64,000 nt of DNA, taken from NCBI GenBank assembly GCA_021234155.1, contig JAJEKV010000008.1, positions 10,718,740 through 10,782,739 of the forward strand. The letters run 5' to 3'. This document shows positions 21,880-32,845 of this stretch, one piece after another (the stretch's first letter is position 1; every line of letters begins with the position of its first letter). The stretch comes from Isoetes taiwanensis. Taxonomy: Eukaryota > Streptophyta > Lycopodiopsida > Isoetales > Isoetaceae. The notes under the pieces are model-generated. The model was given only the letters and a program-made list of their open reading frames with translations. It searched no databases and had not been told where the DNA came from. The position numbers and the translations under genes are program-made.

Positions 21880-23106
21880 TTGGAATTTTTAGAGGAGCTT
21901 CAAGAACTTAAAGAGTTGGCACTCTTCCCCAAGTCGAAGACTTTGCGCAGCTGCCTCATCAGAGAGGAGAGGCCAAGCCCCAGGAGATGAACACTAAAAA
22001 TGTTCCTGAGGCAGTTTAGGGACCAAGCTACAATGCCAGTTTCGCCAAAGAAAGAAACACGAAAGCCCTACATGACAATATTTTGGAGCGACCACCTACG
22101 TCAATTGACTACAAGTGAGCGATTTTGATGCTTCTTGGAGAAGGGGTGGTCTTCTGCTCATGAAACTTGGTTCCTAGAATAATGTCAAATCCTGAGTCCA
22201 TTGAAAGAGCCAATTCACAGTTAGATTGCAGGAATTGCCTGTCCATTGCAGGGCACTAGGGAGAAGACATTTAGATCAAACTGCCTTCCAAAAGGTTTTA
22301 AGGGTCTGTCTTCTGGCGTCAGCACCGTCTCCTTAAGTGATGACACTATGCAAGACGTTGGTCGAATCTAACTAGGATATGGTCTCCGAAATGTAAACCC
22401 TATGTGTTGCTAGGTTGTTGAAGGGTTTACGGTATAGACGTCGAGGTTTTGTTGTTTGCACTTGGGACGCGGTCGAGAAGTTGCAGTTCAAGACACGAAG
22501 ACTTTGGAGAAGGGGTGGTCTTCTGCTCACAAAACTTGGTCTCCAAGATAATGATGATGTTTTGAGTCCATTGGCAGAGTCAGTTCACAGTTCCCGAGTG
22601 GGAGAGTTGCCCGTCCGTGGCCAGGGGCCTTCGGGAGAGGACCTTTGGGGTGAACTGCTTCCGGAAGGTTTTAAGGGTCCATCTTCTGGTTTCAACACCC
22701 TCCCTCTACGTGATGACATTTGCAAGATCCTAGTCGAATCTGACTAGGATATGGCATCTGAAACATAAACCCTATGTGTTGCTAGGTTATTGAAGGGTTT
22801 ACGTTATGGAGGTCGAGTTTTAGTCGGTTGCACTTGGGACATGGTCGAGAAGCTGCAGTTAAAAACGTGAAGCAAGAGGAACTGACGGAATGGGGTTTGG
22901 ATTTATCCTCCTCCCAGTGTGGCAATTAGAAGTCAAGAGCGCCTTTTGCAGTAGCAAAATTGTTTGGGATCATTCGGGATGGTCAATAGATTCAAACTCT
23001 GCTATTTCAGTTGCCATGGCTCCGCATGCACGTCTAGAAGAGATGCACCTAGTTATCCAAGGAAATGACCATGTTTTGGCCTCCGAAACATAAACCATGT
23101 GTGTTG
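21880..23106 (-). repeat. Repeat module, inverted copy (left arm of palindrome 1)
   Basis: This is the reverse complement of the module seen in plus orientation at 23,115-24,050. The best-paired part is 22,490-23,106 against 23,115-23,705, giving arms of about 600 bp around a centre near 23,110. Apparent ORFs on opposite strands (22,890-23,093 and 23,124-23,327) encode nearly the same peptide simply because of this symmetry. The outer part (21,880-22,000) matches reverse-complemented sequence near 26,480-26,680. Confidence 0.85.
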
Positions 23107-23114
23107 CTAGGTTA

Positions 23115-24054
23115 TTGTAGGGTTTATATTTCGGAGGCCAAAACATGGTCGTTTTCTCGGATAACTAGGTGTATCTGTTCTAAACGTGCATGCGGAGCCA
23201 TGGCAACTGAAATAACCAAGTTTGGATCTATTGGCCATCCCGAATGATCCCAAACAATTTTGCTACTGCAAAAGGCACTCTTGACTTCTAATTGCCACAC
23301 TAGGATGAGGATAAATACAAACCCCATTCCGTCAGTTCCTCTTGCTTCGCGTTTTTAACTGCAGCTTCTAGACCACGTCCCAAACTGACTAAAACTCGAC
23401 CTCTATAATGTAAACCCTTCAATAACCTAGATAGGGTTTATGTTTCAGATACCATATCCTAGTCGGATTCGACTAGGATCTTGCATAATGTCATCACGTA
23501 GAAGGAGAGTGTTGAAACCAGAAGATGGACCCTTAAAACCTTCAGGAAGCAGTTCACCCCAAAGGTCCTCTCGGAAGGCCCCGCCACCTGACGGGCAACT
23601 CTCCCACCTCGAACCGTGGAACCGACCGCCAATGGACTTAAACGTCGATATTACCCTGGAGACCAAGTTTCATGGGCAGAAGACCACCCCTTCTCCAAAA
23701 AGCGCCAAAGTAGCTCATGCCCAACACCTTCGTAGTCAATTAGCCAAAGAGGTGGCTGCGGAATACTGCCATGTAGAGGGTTCGTGTTTCTTTCGTTGCC
23801 AACAATGACCATGTAACTTAGTCCCTAGGGTAATTTCACCATTTCGGACGACATGGCGAAGTCGAATCTCCATTCCGGAGCCTTTGTACTGTCCGAATGA
23901 CAAAACACTTGGGTTTCTATACGACGACCGCAGGATGCTTCGCAGTTTGATAAGTTCTCCCGGGACGATCTTGGATTTTTTTCAACCTACTCGAAGCAGG
24001 TTACTTGAACATCGGATTCAACGGTCGGATAGAGAAACCGAGCTCCGGGAGTCC
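23115..24054 (+). repeat. Repeat module, plus copy 2 (right arm of palindrome 1)
   Basis: From GGGTTTATATTTCGGAGGCC the arm runs through TTCGACTAGGATCTTGCATA (23,468) and into GAGCTCCGGGAGTCC, where minisatellite array 2 begins. A 113-codon frame from ATG 23,468 (MSSRRRRVLKPEDGPLKPSG) stays open here but is broken in the other copies. No family is recognised. Confidence 0.85.
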
Positions 24055-25105
24055 ACGTGGTATGTTTGAGCCACCTTGGCATGTTGGAGCATAGGTGGCA
24101 TGTTAAAGCCCACGTGGCATGTTTGAGCCACCTTGGCATGTTTGAGCCACCTTGTCATTTTGGAGCCTAGGTGGCATTGAGCCACCTTGGGATGCCTGAG
24201 CCACCTTGGCATGTTGGAGCCTAGGTGGCATGTTGGAGCCCACATGGCATGTTTGAGCCACCTTGGCATGTTGGAGCCTAGGTGGCATGTTGGAGCCCGC
24301 GTGACATGTTTGAGCCACCTTGGCATGTTCAAACATAGGTGGCATGTTGGAATCCATGTGTCATGTTGGAGCCTAGGTGGCATGTTGGAACCTAGGTGGC
24401 ATCTGGCATGTTGGAGCCCACGTTGCATGTTGGAGCCCACGTGGCATGTTTGAGCCACGTTGGCATGTTGGAGCCTAGGTGGCATGTTGGAGCCTAGGTG
24501 GCATGTTGGAGCCCTCGTGGCATGTTGGAGCCCTCGTGGCATGTTTGAGGCACCTTGGCATGTTTGAGCCGAGTGGCATGTTTGAGCCACCTTGGCTTGG
24601 GCCACCTTGCATGTTGGAGCCTAGGGGGCATGTTGGAGCCACGTGGCATGTTTGAGCCATGTTGCCATGTTTGAGACACCTTGGCATGTAGGAGCCCGCG
24701 TGTCATGTTTGAGCCACCTTGGCATGTTTGCGCCACCTTGGCATGTTTGAGCCTAGGTGGCATGTTGGAGCCAACTTGGCATGTTGGAGCCTTGGTGGCA
24801 TGTTGTGAGCCACCTTGGCATGTTTGAGCCTAGGTGGCATGTTGGAGCCACCTTGCATGTTGGAGCCTAGGTGGCATGTTGAATCCACGTGTTTGAGCCA
24901 CCTTGCCATGTTTGAGCCACCTTGACATGATGGAGCCTAGGTGGCATCTTGGAGCCGACATGGCATGTTTGAGCCACCTTGGCATGTTGGTGCCCATGTG
25001 GCATGTTTGAGCCACCTTGGCATGTTTGAGCGTAGGTGGTATGTTGGAGCCTAGGTGGCATGTTTGAGCCACCTTGGCATGTTTTAGCCTAGATGGCATG
25101 TTGAA
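24055..25105 (+). repeat. 19-bp minisatellite array 2
   Basis: Same units and orientation as the array at 1,185-3,060. It follows a plus-oriented module copy on its left, and on its right it abuts an inverted module copy starting GTTGGCAACAAAAGAAACATG. Confidence 0.9.
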
Positions 25106-25490
25106 GTTGGCAACAAAAGAAACATGAACCCTCTACATGGCAGTATTCTGCAGCCACCTCTTAGGCCAATTGACTACGAACGTGTTGGACATGAGCTACT
25201 TTGGCGCTTCTTGGAGAAGTGGTGGTCTTCTGCCCACAAAACTTGGTCTCCAGGATAATGTCGACGTTTTGAGTTCATTGGCAGAGTCAATTCACAGTTC
25301 CGGAGTGGGAGAGTTGCCCGTCCGTGGCCAGGGGCCTTCGAGAAAGGACGTTTAGGGCGAACTACTTCCGAAAGGTTTTAAGGGTCCGTCTTCTGGTGCC
25401 AAGACACTCCCTCTACATGATGATATTGTGCAAGATCCTGGTCGAATCTGACTAGGATATGGCCTCCAAAATATAAACCCTGTGTGTTGC
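25106..25490 (-). repeat. Repeat module, inverted copy (left arm of palindrome 2)
   Basis: Reverse complement of part of the module (compare 23,640-23,800 and 25,820-26,180). It meets the following plus copy at about 25,490 (GTTGCTAGGTTATTGTAGGG), the same centre sequence as palindrome 1. Confidence 0.8.
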
Positions 25491-26867
25491 TAGGTTATTG
25501 TAGGGTTTACATTTTGGAGGCCAAAACGTGGTCATTTTCTTGGATTGCTAGATGTACATTTTCTAAATATGCATGTGGAGCCATGGCAACTGCAATATCC
25601 GAGTTTGGATCTATTGGCCACCCCGAATGATCCCAAACAATTTTGCTACTGCAAAAGGCGCTCTTGACTTCTACACTGGGAGGAGGATAAATTCAAAACC
25701 CATTCCGTCAATTCCTATTGTTTCGTGTTTTTAACTGCAACTTCTCAACCATGTCCTAAGTGCAACCGACTAAAACTCGACCTCCATAACGTAAACCCTT
25801 CAATAACCTAGCAGCAGACAGGGTTTATATTTCGGAGGCCATATCCTAGTCAGATTCGACCAGGATCTTGCACAATGTCATCACGTAGAGGGAGGGTGTT
25901 GATGCTAGAAGACGGACCCTTAAAACCTTCCGGAAGCAGTTCGCCCCAGAGGTCCTCTCCCGAAGCCCCATGGCCACGGACGGGCAACTTTCCCGCTCCG
26001 GAACTGTGAACTGACTCTGCCAATGGACTCAAAACATAGACATTACCCTGGGGACCAAGTTTCGTGGGCAGATGACCACCCCTTCTCTAAGAAGCGCCAA
26101 AGTTGTATATGTCCAACATGTTCGTAGTCAATTGGCCGAGGAGGTGGCTGCGGAATACCGTTATGTAGAGGGTCCATGTTTCTTTCCTTGCCAAAAATGA
26201 CCATGTAACTTGGTCCCTGGGGTAATTTCGCCATTCTGGACGACATGACGAAGAATCTCTATTCCAGAGCCTTTGTACTGCCCCAACGACAAAACGCTTG
26301 GTTTTCTACGCGGTCAACCCGCAGGCGCTTCGTGGTTTGATAAGTTCTCCCGGACGGATCTTGGATTTTTTTGAGCCTACTCGAAGCAGGTTACTTGAAT
26401 GGCGGATTCAACGGTCGGATAGGAAAATTGAGCTCTCGGGGAGGGGGGGAGGGGGGGCATTGGCATTTGCCCTCCCAGAGGAGCACTGACAGGAAAGGCT
26501 GCCTCGACAACCTTTCTGAGGTCCATTTTCTGGGGTCTGGCCTCTCCCCTCTAGTGAGGAAGCCGCGCAAAGTCCTGGCCTAGTTCAATTTGGGGAAGGG
26601 TGTCAACGCTTTAAGTTCTTCAAGATCCCTCTATTCTATCACTTGCCAAACTCCTCTACCAAAAATTTCAAAGGTTATCATATTTCTTGCATAAAGTCCT
26701 AGTCATCATATCCATGTCACCATCATCTAGCCATGTCACCCAAAATTTACCAACATCACCCAATGAAAAGACCAAAGATGGACATCTTTTCATTTTTGGC
26801 CTAGTCAAAACTTGACCTTGCTTACTTGGCATGCCATGTCACCACTTGGAGTGCCCAAGTGGCCTAA
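25491..26867 (+). repeat. Repeat module, plus copy 3 (longest copy)
   Basis: Starts GGGTTTACATTTTGGAGGCC, repeats the order seen in copy 2, and extends further right through TCTGGCCTCTCCCCTCTAGT and the GACATCTTTTCATTTTTGGC segment before array 3. It is the most complete example for defining the element. Confidence 0.8.
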
Positions 26868-27258
26868 CTGGCATATTGGTGCCTAGATGGCATGCCTGAG
26901 CCACCTTGGCATGTTGGAGCCTAGGTGGCATGTTGGAACCGCCATGGCATGTTTGAGCCACCTTGGCATGTTTGGCATGTTGGAGCCTAGACGACATGTT
27001 TGTGCCACCCGCGTGGCATGTTTGAGCCTAGGTGGCATGTTTGAGCCTAGGTGGCATGTTGGAGCCCACATGGCATGTTTGAGTCACCTTAGCATATTTT
27101 AGCCTAGGTAGCGTGTTGGAGCCCACGTGGCATGTTGGAGCCTAATTGGCATGTTGGAGCCCATGTGGCATGGTTGAGCCATCTTGGCATGCTGGAGCCT
27201 AGGTGGCATGTTTGAGACACCTTGGCATGTTTGAGCCTAGGTGGCATGTTTGAGCCAA
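26868..27258 (+). repeat. 19-bp minisatellite array 3
   Basis: About 20 degenerate 19-bp units (GCATGTTGGAGCCTAGGTG and relatives). They follow a CACTTGGAGTGCCCAAGTGG sequence that also precedes array 1 near 1,172, which suggests the arrays grew from this seed. Confidence 0.88.
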
Positions 27259-27774
<516 letters not shown>

Positions 27775-27823
27775 GCAAGCTAGTATCCATACTTGGGAAG
27801 ATGATCCTCTCTGGTTTGAGACC

Positions 27824-29989
27824 ATGAAGGAAGAGGAGATGACCAAGCAAGGCTGGAATAGATGCTCTGAGGATCAGCTCATAACTAGGTCTGGTCGCCA
27901 GCTGCTAAATCTATGCACTAATGCTGAGCTCTTGATATGCAATGGAATCAGGAAATTCCCGCGCTCCCGGTCATGTACCTGCAGAGCAAGAAGTGTGATA
28001 GACTATTTGATCATCTCAAGAGATGATTTGGAGCTGATTTCAGATTTTGATATAAGAACAGAATACCTTGAATCCGATCATGTACCAATCAGATTCTCTT
28101 TACATGAATGCCGGTTAAAACCTCTTGCAATGGAGCATGTAGATCATCCAAAATTGAGCATGCTTAGGCCAAGTATGGCTGCCACATATAGGATGTATAT
28201 AGAAGACAAAATTGGCCAAAGCACTTGGGCTGGCACTGTGGATGGCATGAATAAGAAGTTGCTGGATATTATAACAGAAGCTACGGAGCAATGTAAGCCA
28301 AGGCGGGCACAGAAAGGGCTACAATGCAAGTCTTGGTATGATCAAGCATGCCGAATAGCCAAAAGGAAATGGAGGGACTGCCATGATCATGATAGCAAAA
28401 CAGCCCTAAGGAAGGCATATCAGAGGATCATAAGGCAAAAAAAGAGACAATTTGTACTAAAGCAGCAGGAGACCTTGATCAATCAATACCAAAATGATCC
28501 AAAATCATTTTGGAAAAAGCTCAAAAGCACTAAGCACACAGAAATCCCGCTTGCTGCAAGTGAGCTATGGAACCAAGTTAAACACTTATATCATGATGAT
28601 AGCATCGAGGGCCCACTAAAAGTGAGGTCTGATATGATTTTTACAAAAGAAGAAGTGGCTGTCGGAATTGATAGTCTTGCAAATGGCAAAGCAAAGGATC
28701 AAAACAGGATATGTGCCGAGCATCTTAAATGGGCAGGGGGCAGCATCCATACCATAATAGCACGCATGTTTACCTTAGCAATGCAACAAGGATTCCCACA
28801 GGAGTGGCAGCTCAACCGAATTGTTCCAGTGCATAAGAGTCGTTTCATGCTAGACGGAAACAATTACAGAACTCTCATGGTAAGTAATTTGTTCTCTAAA
28901 TTATTTGCAAATATTGTAGAGAAAAAAATTAGTCTTTGGGCTGAGCATAACGGAAAAAGAGCCAAAACCCAAGCAGGTTTTAGGGCTAAAATGTCCACAT
29001 TGGACCATTTGCTTGCATTAAAATGCATTTTTGATTCGGTCAAGGGGACCAGGAAAGCTCTATATGTCACATTTGTAGACTTTCGCAAGGCATTTGACAA
29101 AGTTCCCAGGAATAGATTATGGGAAAGAATGGAGCAATTATGTGTCCCTAAACACTTGCAGGATGTAGTTCAAATACTCTATGAGAAAGTTTTAGTACAG
29201 TTATCGATGCCATTCAAAAGTGAGATACCAGATATAGTTGAAAGTAACATTGGAGTTAAACAAGGATGCCCCTTGTCTCCTACTATATTTGGTCTCTTTA
29301 TTGACAGCCTGGAAGAATGGTTATATAATAACTGTGATGGAGGCACTGAGATTCAAGGATATGTGATCCAATTGCTCTTATATGCTGATGATGTGGTGCT
29401 ATTTGCACGATCCCAGGTACACATGCAGCAATTACTTGATCAATTGGCTGCTTTTTGTAACAAAACGGGGATGCAAGTAAATCTAGAGAAGACTAAAACC
29501 ATGACAGTAGGTGCGCTCAAGCAGGAACAGGGGTTTCTCTATTTGGGTGAAAAAGTTGAGATATGCGAGACATATAAATATCTGGGACTTACTATTAGCA
29601 GGAATCATAAATGGCATCAATGCATACAACAAAGAATTGAAAGCGGGCAGAAGGCACTGTATTCTATGCAAAGCATGTGCAAGAAAACCCACATATGGGC
29701 ATGGCCACTAAAGAAAAAACTGTATGAATCTCTAGTCCAAAGCATAGTATTATATGGGGCTGAAATTTGGGGACCAGGGCTGCCACAAGGCTCTTGGGAT
29801 GATATTGAACAGGTATACAAGAAGTTTCTCAGGCTGGAATTGGGTGTAAAGGCGCAAAACCCATATCCGATGATGCTAGCCGAATGTGGCACTATGCCAC
29901 TTGAAGGGGAAGCTTTACTCAAATGCATTAGATACCTTGCTAAAATAAAAAGATGGATGCCACACGCATTCCTTATTATGCTTGCCTGA
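27824..29989 (+). pseudogene. LINE-A ORF2: endonuclease C-terminus and reverse transcriptase
   Basis: This 721-codon frame is the longest in the window. The true frame is open upstream to the CT/CA junction ([16 protein letters not shown]), so the first ATG is not a natural start. Order: RSVIDYLIISRDD and LESDHVP (end of AP-endonuclease), KRQFVLKQQ linker, then RT motifs ANGKAKDQNRICAEHLKWAG, GFRAKMSTLDHLLAL, VDFRKAFDKVPR, GVKQGCPLSPTIFGLFID and YADDVVLF (29,381 onward, catalytic Asp pair). Reading continues in another frame from 29,953 with RHNISENPLISHHLGVEVGR and, after further shifts, a CKVCGKDE-type zinc motif. It would copy LINE RNA into the genome by target-primed reverse transcription. 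The frameshift and missing N-terminus mean it is dead. Confidence 0.92.
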
Positions 29990-30611
29990 ACAACCGAAAC
30001 ATAAAGGATGGTTTCTTTGATGTCAAGACATGGCTTGAAAGATGGGATATCATGTGGGAAGAGGCAATTTCCATTGACAACCTGAGAACATGGGTCTATG
30101 AAAAGGTTAGAAGAAAAATGTGGATGAGCCCAAAGACTAAGATGATATTGTACAAGATGCATATGAATCCTACATTGGATGAGGCAATACATCTAAAGGA
30201 GAACTTATCGATAAAGAAGAGGCACAATATCAGTGAGAATCCGCTCATTTCGCACCATCTAGGTGTGGAGGTTGGGAGATGGGGTACTATTCCGAGAACC
30301 ATGAGATCTTTGCAAAGTATGCGGCAAAGATGAGATAGAAGATGAAGACCATGTCATACTTAAGTGTCCGACCTATAGTATAATCTGAGGCGGATATGGC
30401 GTGCGTGCTGATTTACATACCTTTTTGGATTGGAAGGAAATAGAATTGGATCCTTTTTAATTGAGACTCTACAGCATAGAGAGAGTTGTACTAAAAATGT
30501 AAATACCCTAATAGAAGAAGAGGATGCATTAAGTGAGAGTGAGGAATTGGATGAGGAATTGGAAACTCATCTAATTTTTTATGACTATGATGTATAATAA
30601 TGTCGTCTTAT

Positions 30612-30626
30612 AGGCCTGGGAGGCCT
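30612..30626 (+). other. LINE-A 3' UTR hairpin
   Basis: AGGCCT-GGG-AGGCCT, 26 bases before the CT tail. It corresponds in position to hairpins in LINE-B, C, D and E. Confidence 0.75.
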
Positions 30627-30648
30627 CCCAAAAGATGTAATACACTTC

Positions 30649-30817
<169 letters not shown>

Positions 30818-30962
30818 AGGACTACATGTAGATCCAGGAGCATTGTTGACTATATTTAATTTAATTTAATTTAATTTAATTGATCAAGCCATTTTAGGCC
30901 CCCAGGCCTCTATGGCAAACAGATACATACATAATACAATCATGGAATATATATATAGGCAC

Positions 30963-31350
30963 TCAATCCGAAGCGCCTGAAATATCAAAATCTTCCATGA
31001 GGTTAAACAAGCTTATGATATCTGTACGCTCCATCCAAACATCCCTAAGATATGTACTCAATCTATGGGCTGGCATATCTAATAGTTCTCTTAAAGTCTG
31101 ACCCTGTATACCATATCTATCTCTGATGTTCTCGTATGCTGAACATTCCAAAAAAACATGCTTCTCTGTTTCAATTTCAAGGTCTAGACATCCTAAACAA
31201 AATCTCTCATTACGAGGTGTACCATTCCACCTACCTGTTTCAATGTGTAAATGGTGTGATGATAACCGCAATTGAGAAATCAACATGCGGTTTTTTCTGC
31301 TGATATTAGAAAGCAGATAATCTTGTTCTTCATATGTGGGTGAAAGCATG
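30963..31350 (-). pseudogene. LINE-B ORF2 C-terminal domain beyond the MITE
   Basis: The frame carries RKNRMLISQLRLSSHHLHIE and then ERFCLGCLDLEIETEKHVFL-EC, a CX2C...HX4C zinc-binding motif shared with LINE-A, C, D and E, and ends FDISGASD. The MITE at 31,351 and a frame change separate it from the RT. Confidence 0.85.
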
Positions 31351-31645
31351 TTAGGGTGTACCACTTTTGGAACCTGCAAAAGTACATACACTAGGTACTT
31401 TAGAATTGGGTACTTTTTTAATTTTCTTTTCATTAAAACTAACTAAAAAATTCAAAATAAAAGTCAATGTCATGTTAATATTCAACGTTAAGATAAAGGT
31501 AATGTTATTGGAGGCCAAAATAAATACAACAATTCTAAAACATAGCTTTTATTGAGATATTACATAGGTACCCAGTACCCAGAGGTGGCTACCTTTTTGG
31601 GTACCTTTTTAGTCCCTAAATGATACTTTTTAAGGCACACCCTAA
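31351..31645. mobile_element. 295-bp MITE inside LINE-B
   Basis: The ends are inverted repeats, TTAGGGTGTACC at the left and GGCACACCCTAA at the right (11 of 12 match). Both sides are flanked by CATG (31,347-31,350 and 31,646-31,649), a likely 4-bp target duplication, or part of a longer palindromic terminus. There is no ORF. GGGTACC and AGTACCC motifs recur inside. I cannot assign the superfamily. Confidence 0.75.
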
Positions 31646-32844
31646 CATGCTTTTACCCATGTGTCCAAATTATTGATGTCATCAAGATAGAACCTTTTCT
31701 TAACATCCTTGTCAGGTTCGAGCCTCCACATTTCCTTTACCACATATGCCTTAACCTCCATATAAACTTCTTTGAATTTGTGTGACATCGGCCAGTTGTC
31801 TTGTCCAAGCCATTTAGCGCACCATTTTTTCACTTCACAATACCAACCTTTTTCTTTAGATTGTTCAAGGGCTAGGCGAGGAAATCTTTCCTCATCCATT
31901 GCCATAACCCTGTTAACATACGCTATCGTTCTGCACAATGCTTCAACCTCTAAGGGCAGCATACCCGTCTCCGCTAACATCATGCAATAAGGTGTTTGTG
32001 GCTTTGCACCAAGCTCACTCAATAAAAAACGTTTCTGCACATTTTCAATAGCATTCCAGCATTTCCTGGATAATCCAGGCCCCCAAACTGGGCTACCATA
32101 CAAGATGATTGGTTTCACTTGAACTCCAAAAAGCAATCTTCTTAATTTCCAATGTTCAAAATTATTGAGCCTGCATTGATGTATCATACTATAAAAGGCC
32201 CGCAATCCTCCAGAAGCACGTTTTTGAGCAGCCCTTGTCCACCTGTAATTGCATGTCATATCAATTCCAAGATATTTATATTCTGTTACCTTTTGTAAGG
32301 GGATACCACCCACTGTAAATGTAGTGCAATCTTTGCCACCAAAAACCATGATTTTCGACTTGTTTACATTAATCTGCATATGCTTCAATGTGCAAAAGGA
32401 TTCAAGCACGTCTAGGTGTCTCTGTAGCCCGCCTGCATCCCTAGATATCAACACTATATCGTCTGCAAACATTAGCAATTGCAGTACATACTTGCCAAGC
32501 CTTGCTCCCAAACCACCTAACCTCGTCATCCAACATTCAAGTTCATCAATGAGCAGCCCAAAAAGAGTAGGAGAGCAGGGGCAGCCCTGTTTAACTCCAA
32601 TTGTGTTTTTTATTTGATCAGATCCTGAGAAAGGAAAAGAGAGCTCAACCAGAACTTTATTATAAAGACATGCAACTGCTTTTCTCAATTCTATAGGAAC
32701 TTGCAACCACTCAAGTCTTTCAGCAAGATGCGTACGATTCACTCTATCAAAGGCTTTGGTTAAATCTATAAATGCCAAAAACCTCTTATTGCCTGCACCC
32801 TTCGCTCCTTCCGTGATCACTCTCAATGTGACTAAATGGTCCAA
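31646..32844 (-). pseudogene. LINE-B ORF2: reverse transcriptase (partial)
   Basis: About 400 codons beginning inside the RT at DHLVTLRVITEG, with AFIDLTKAFDRV, IGVKQGCPCSPTLFGLLID and FADDIVLIS (FADD at 32,458-32,469). The thumb/C-terminal portion includes a KYLGIDMT segment, YGSPVWGPGL and LGAKPQTPYCMMLAETGMLP. The upstream endonuclease is missing and the MITE separates the C-terminus, so this is a dead copy. It differs from LINE-A, C and D and is closer to LINE-E (FSKAFD/LTKAFD, DDIVL). Confidence 0.9.
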
Positions 32845-32845
32845 A

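Larger units (their letters stand above)
30853..32845 (-). mobile_element. LINE-B: 5'-truncated LINE on the minus strand with (AATTT)n-type tail, carrying a MITE
   Basis: Minus-oriented. Its 3' end lies at the left, with a 3' UTR hairpin (plus-strand AGGCC-CCCA-GGCCT, 30,896-30,909) followed by a tail of AATTT units (30,853-30,880). The coding part is RT plus C-terminal domain and is interrupted by a 295-bp MITE at 31,351-31,645. Its truncated 5' end at about 32,845 is fused head to head with the truncated 5' end of LINE-C. Confidence 0.9.

Noticed and set aside
22890-23327. Two similar 67-codon ORFs on opposite strands as a duplicated gene
   Set aside because: They are mirror images caused by the inverted repeat centred near 23,110. 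Other copies do not keep the frame.
24018-24605. 195-codon minus frame with repeated MPPRLQHAKVAQTCHLGSN-type units
   Set aside because: The 19-bp repeat gives the same peptide period in all frames; copies are interrupted and no start or splice context is conserved.
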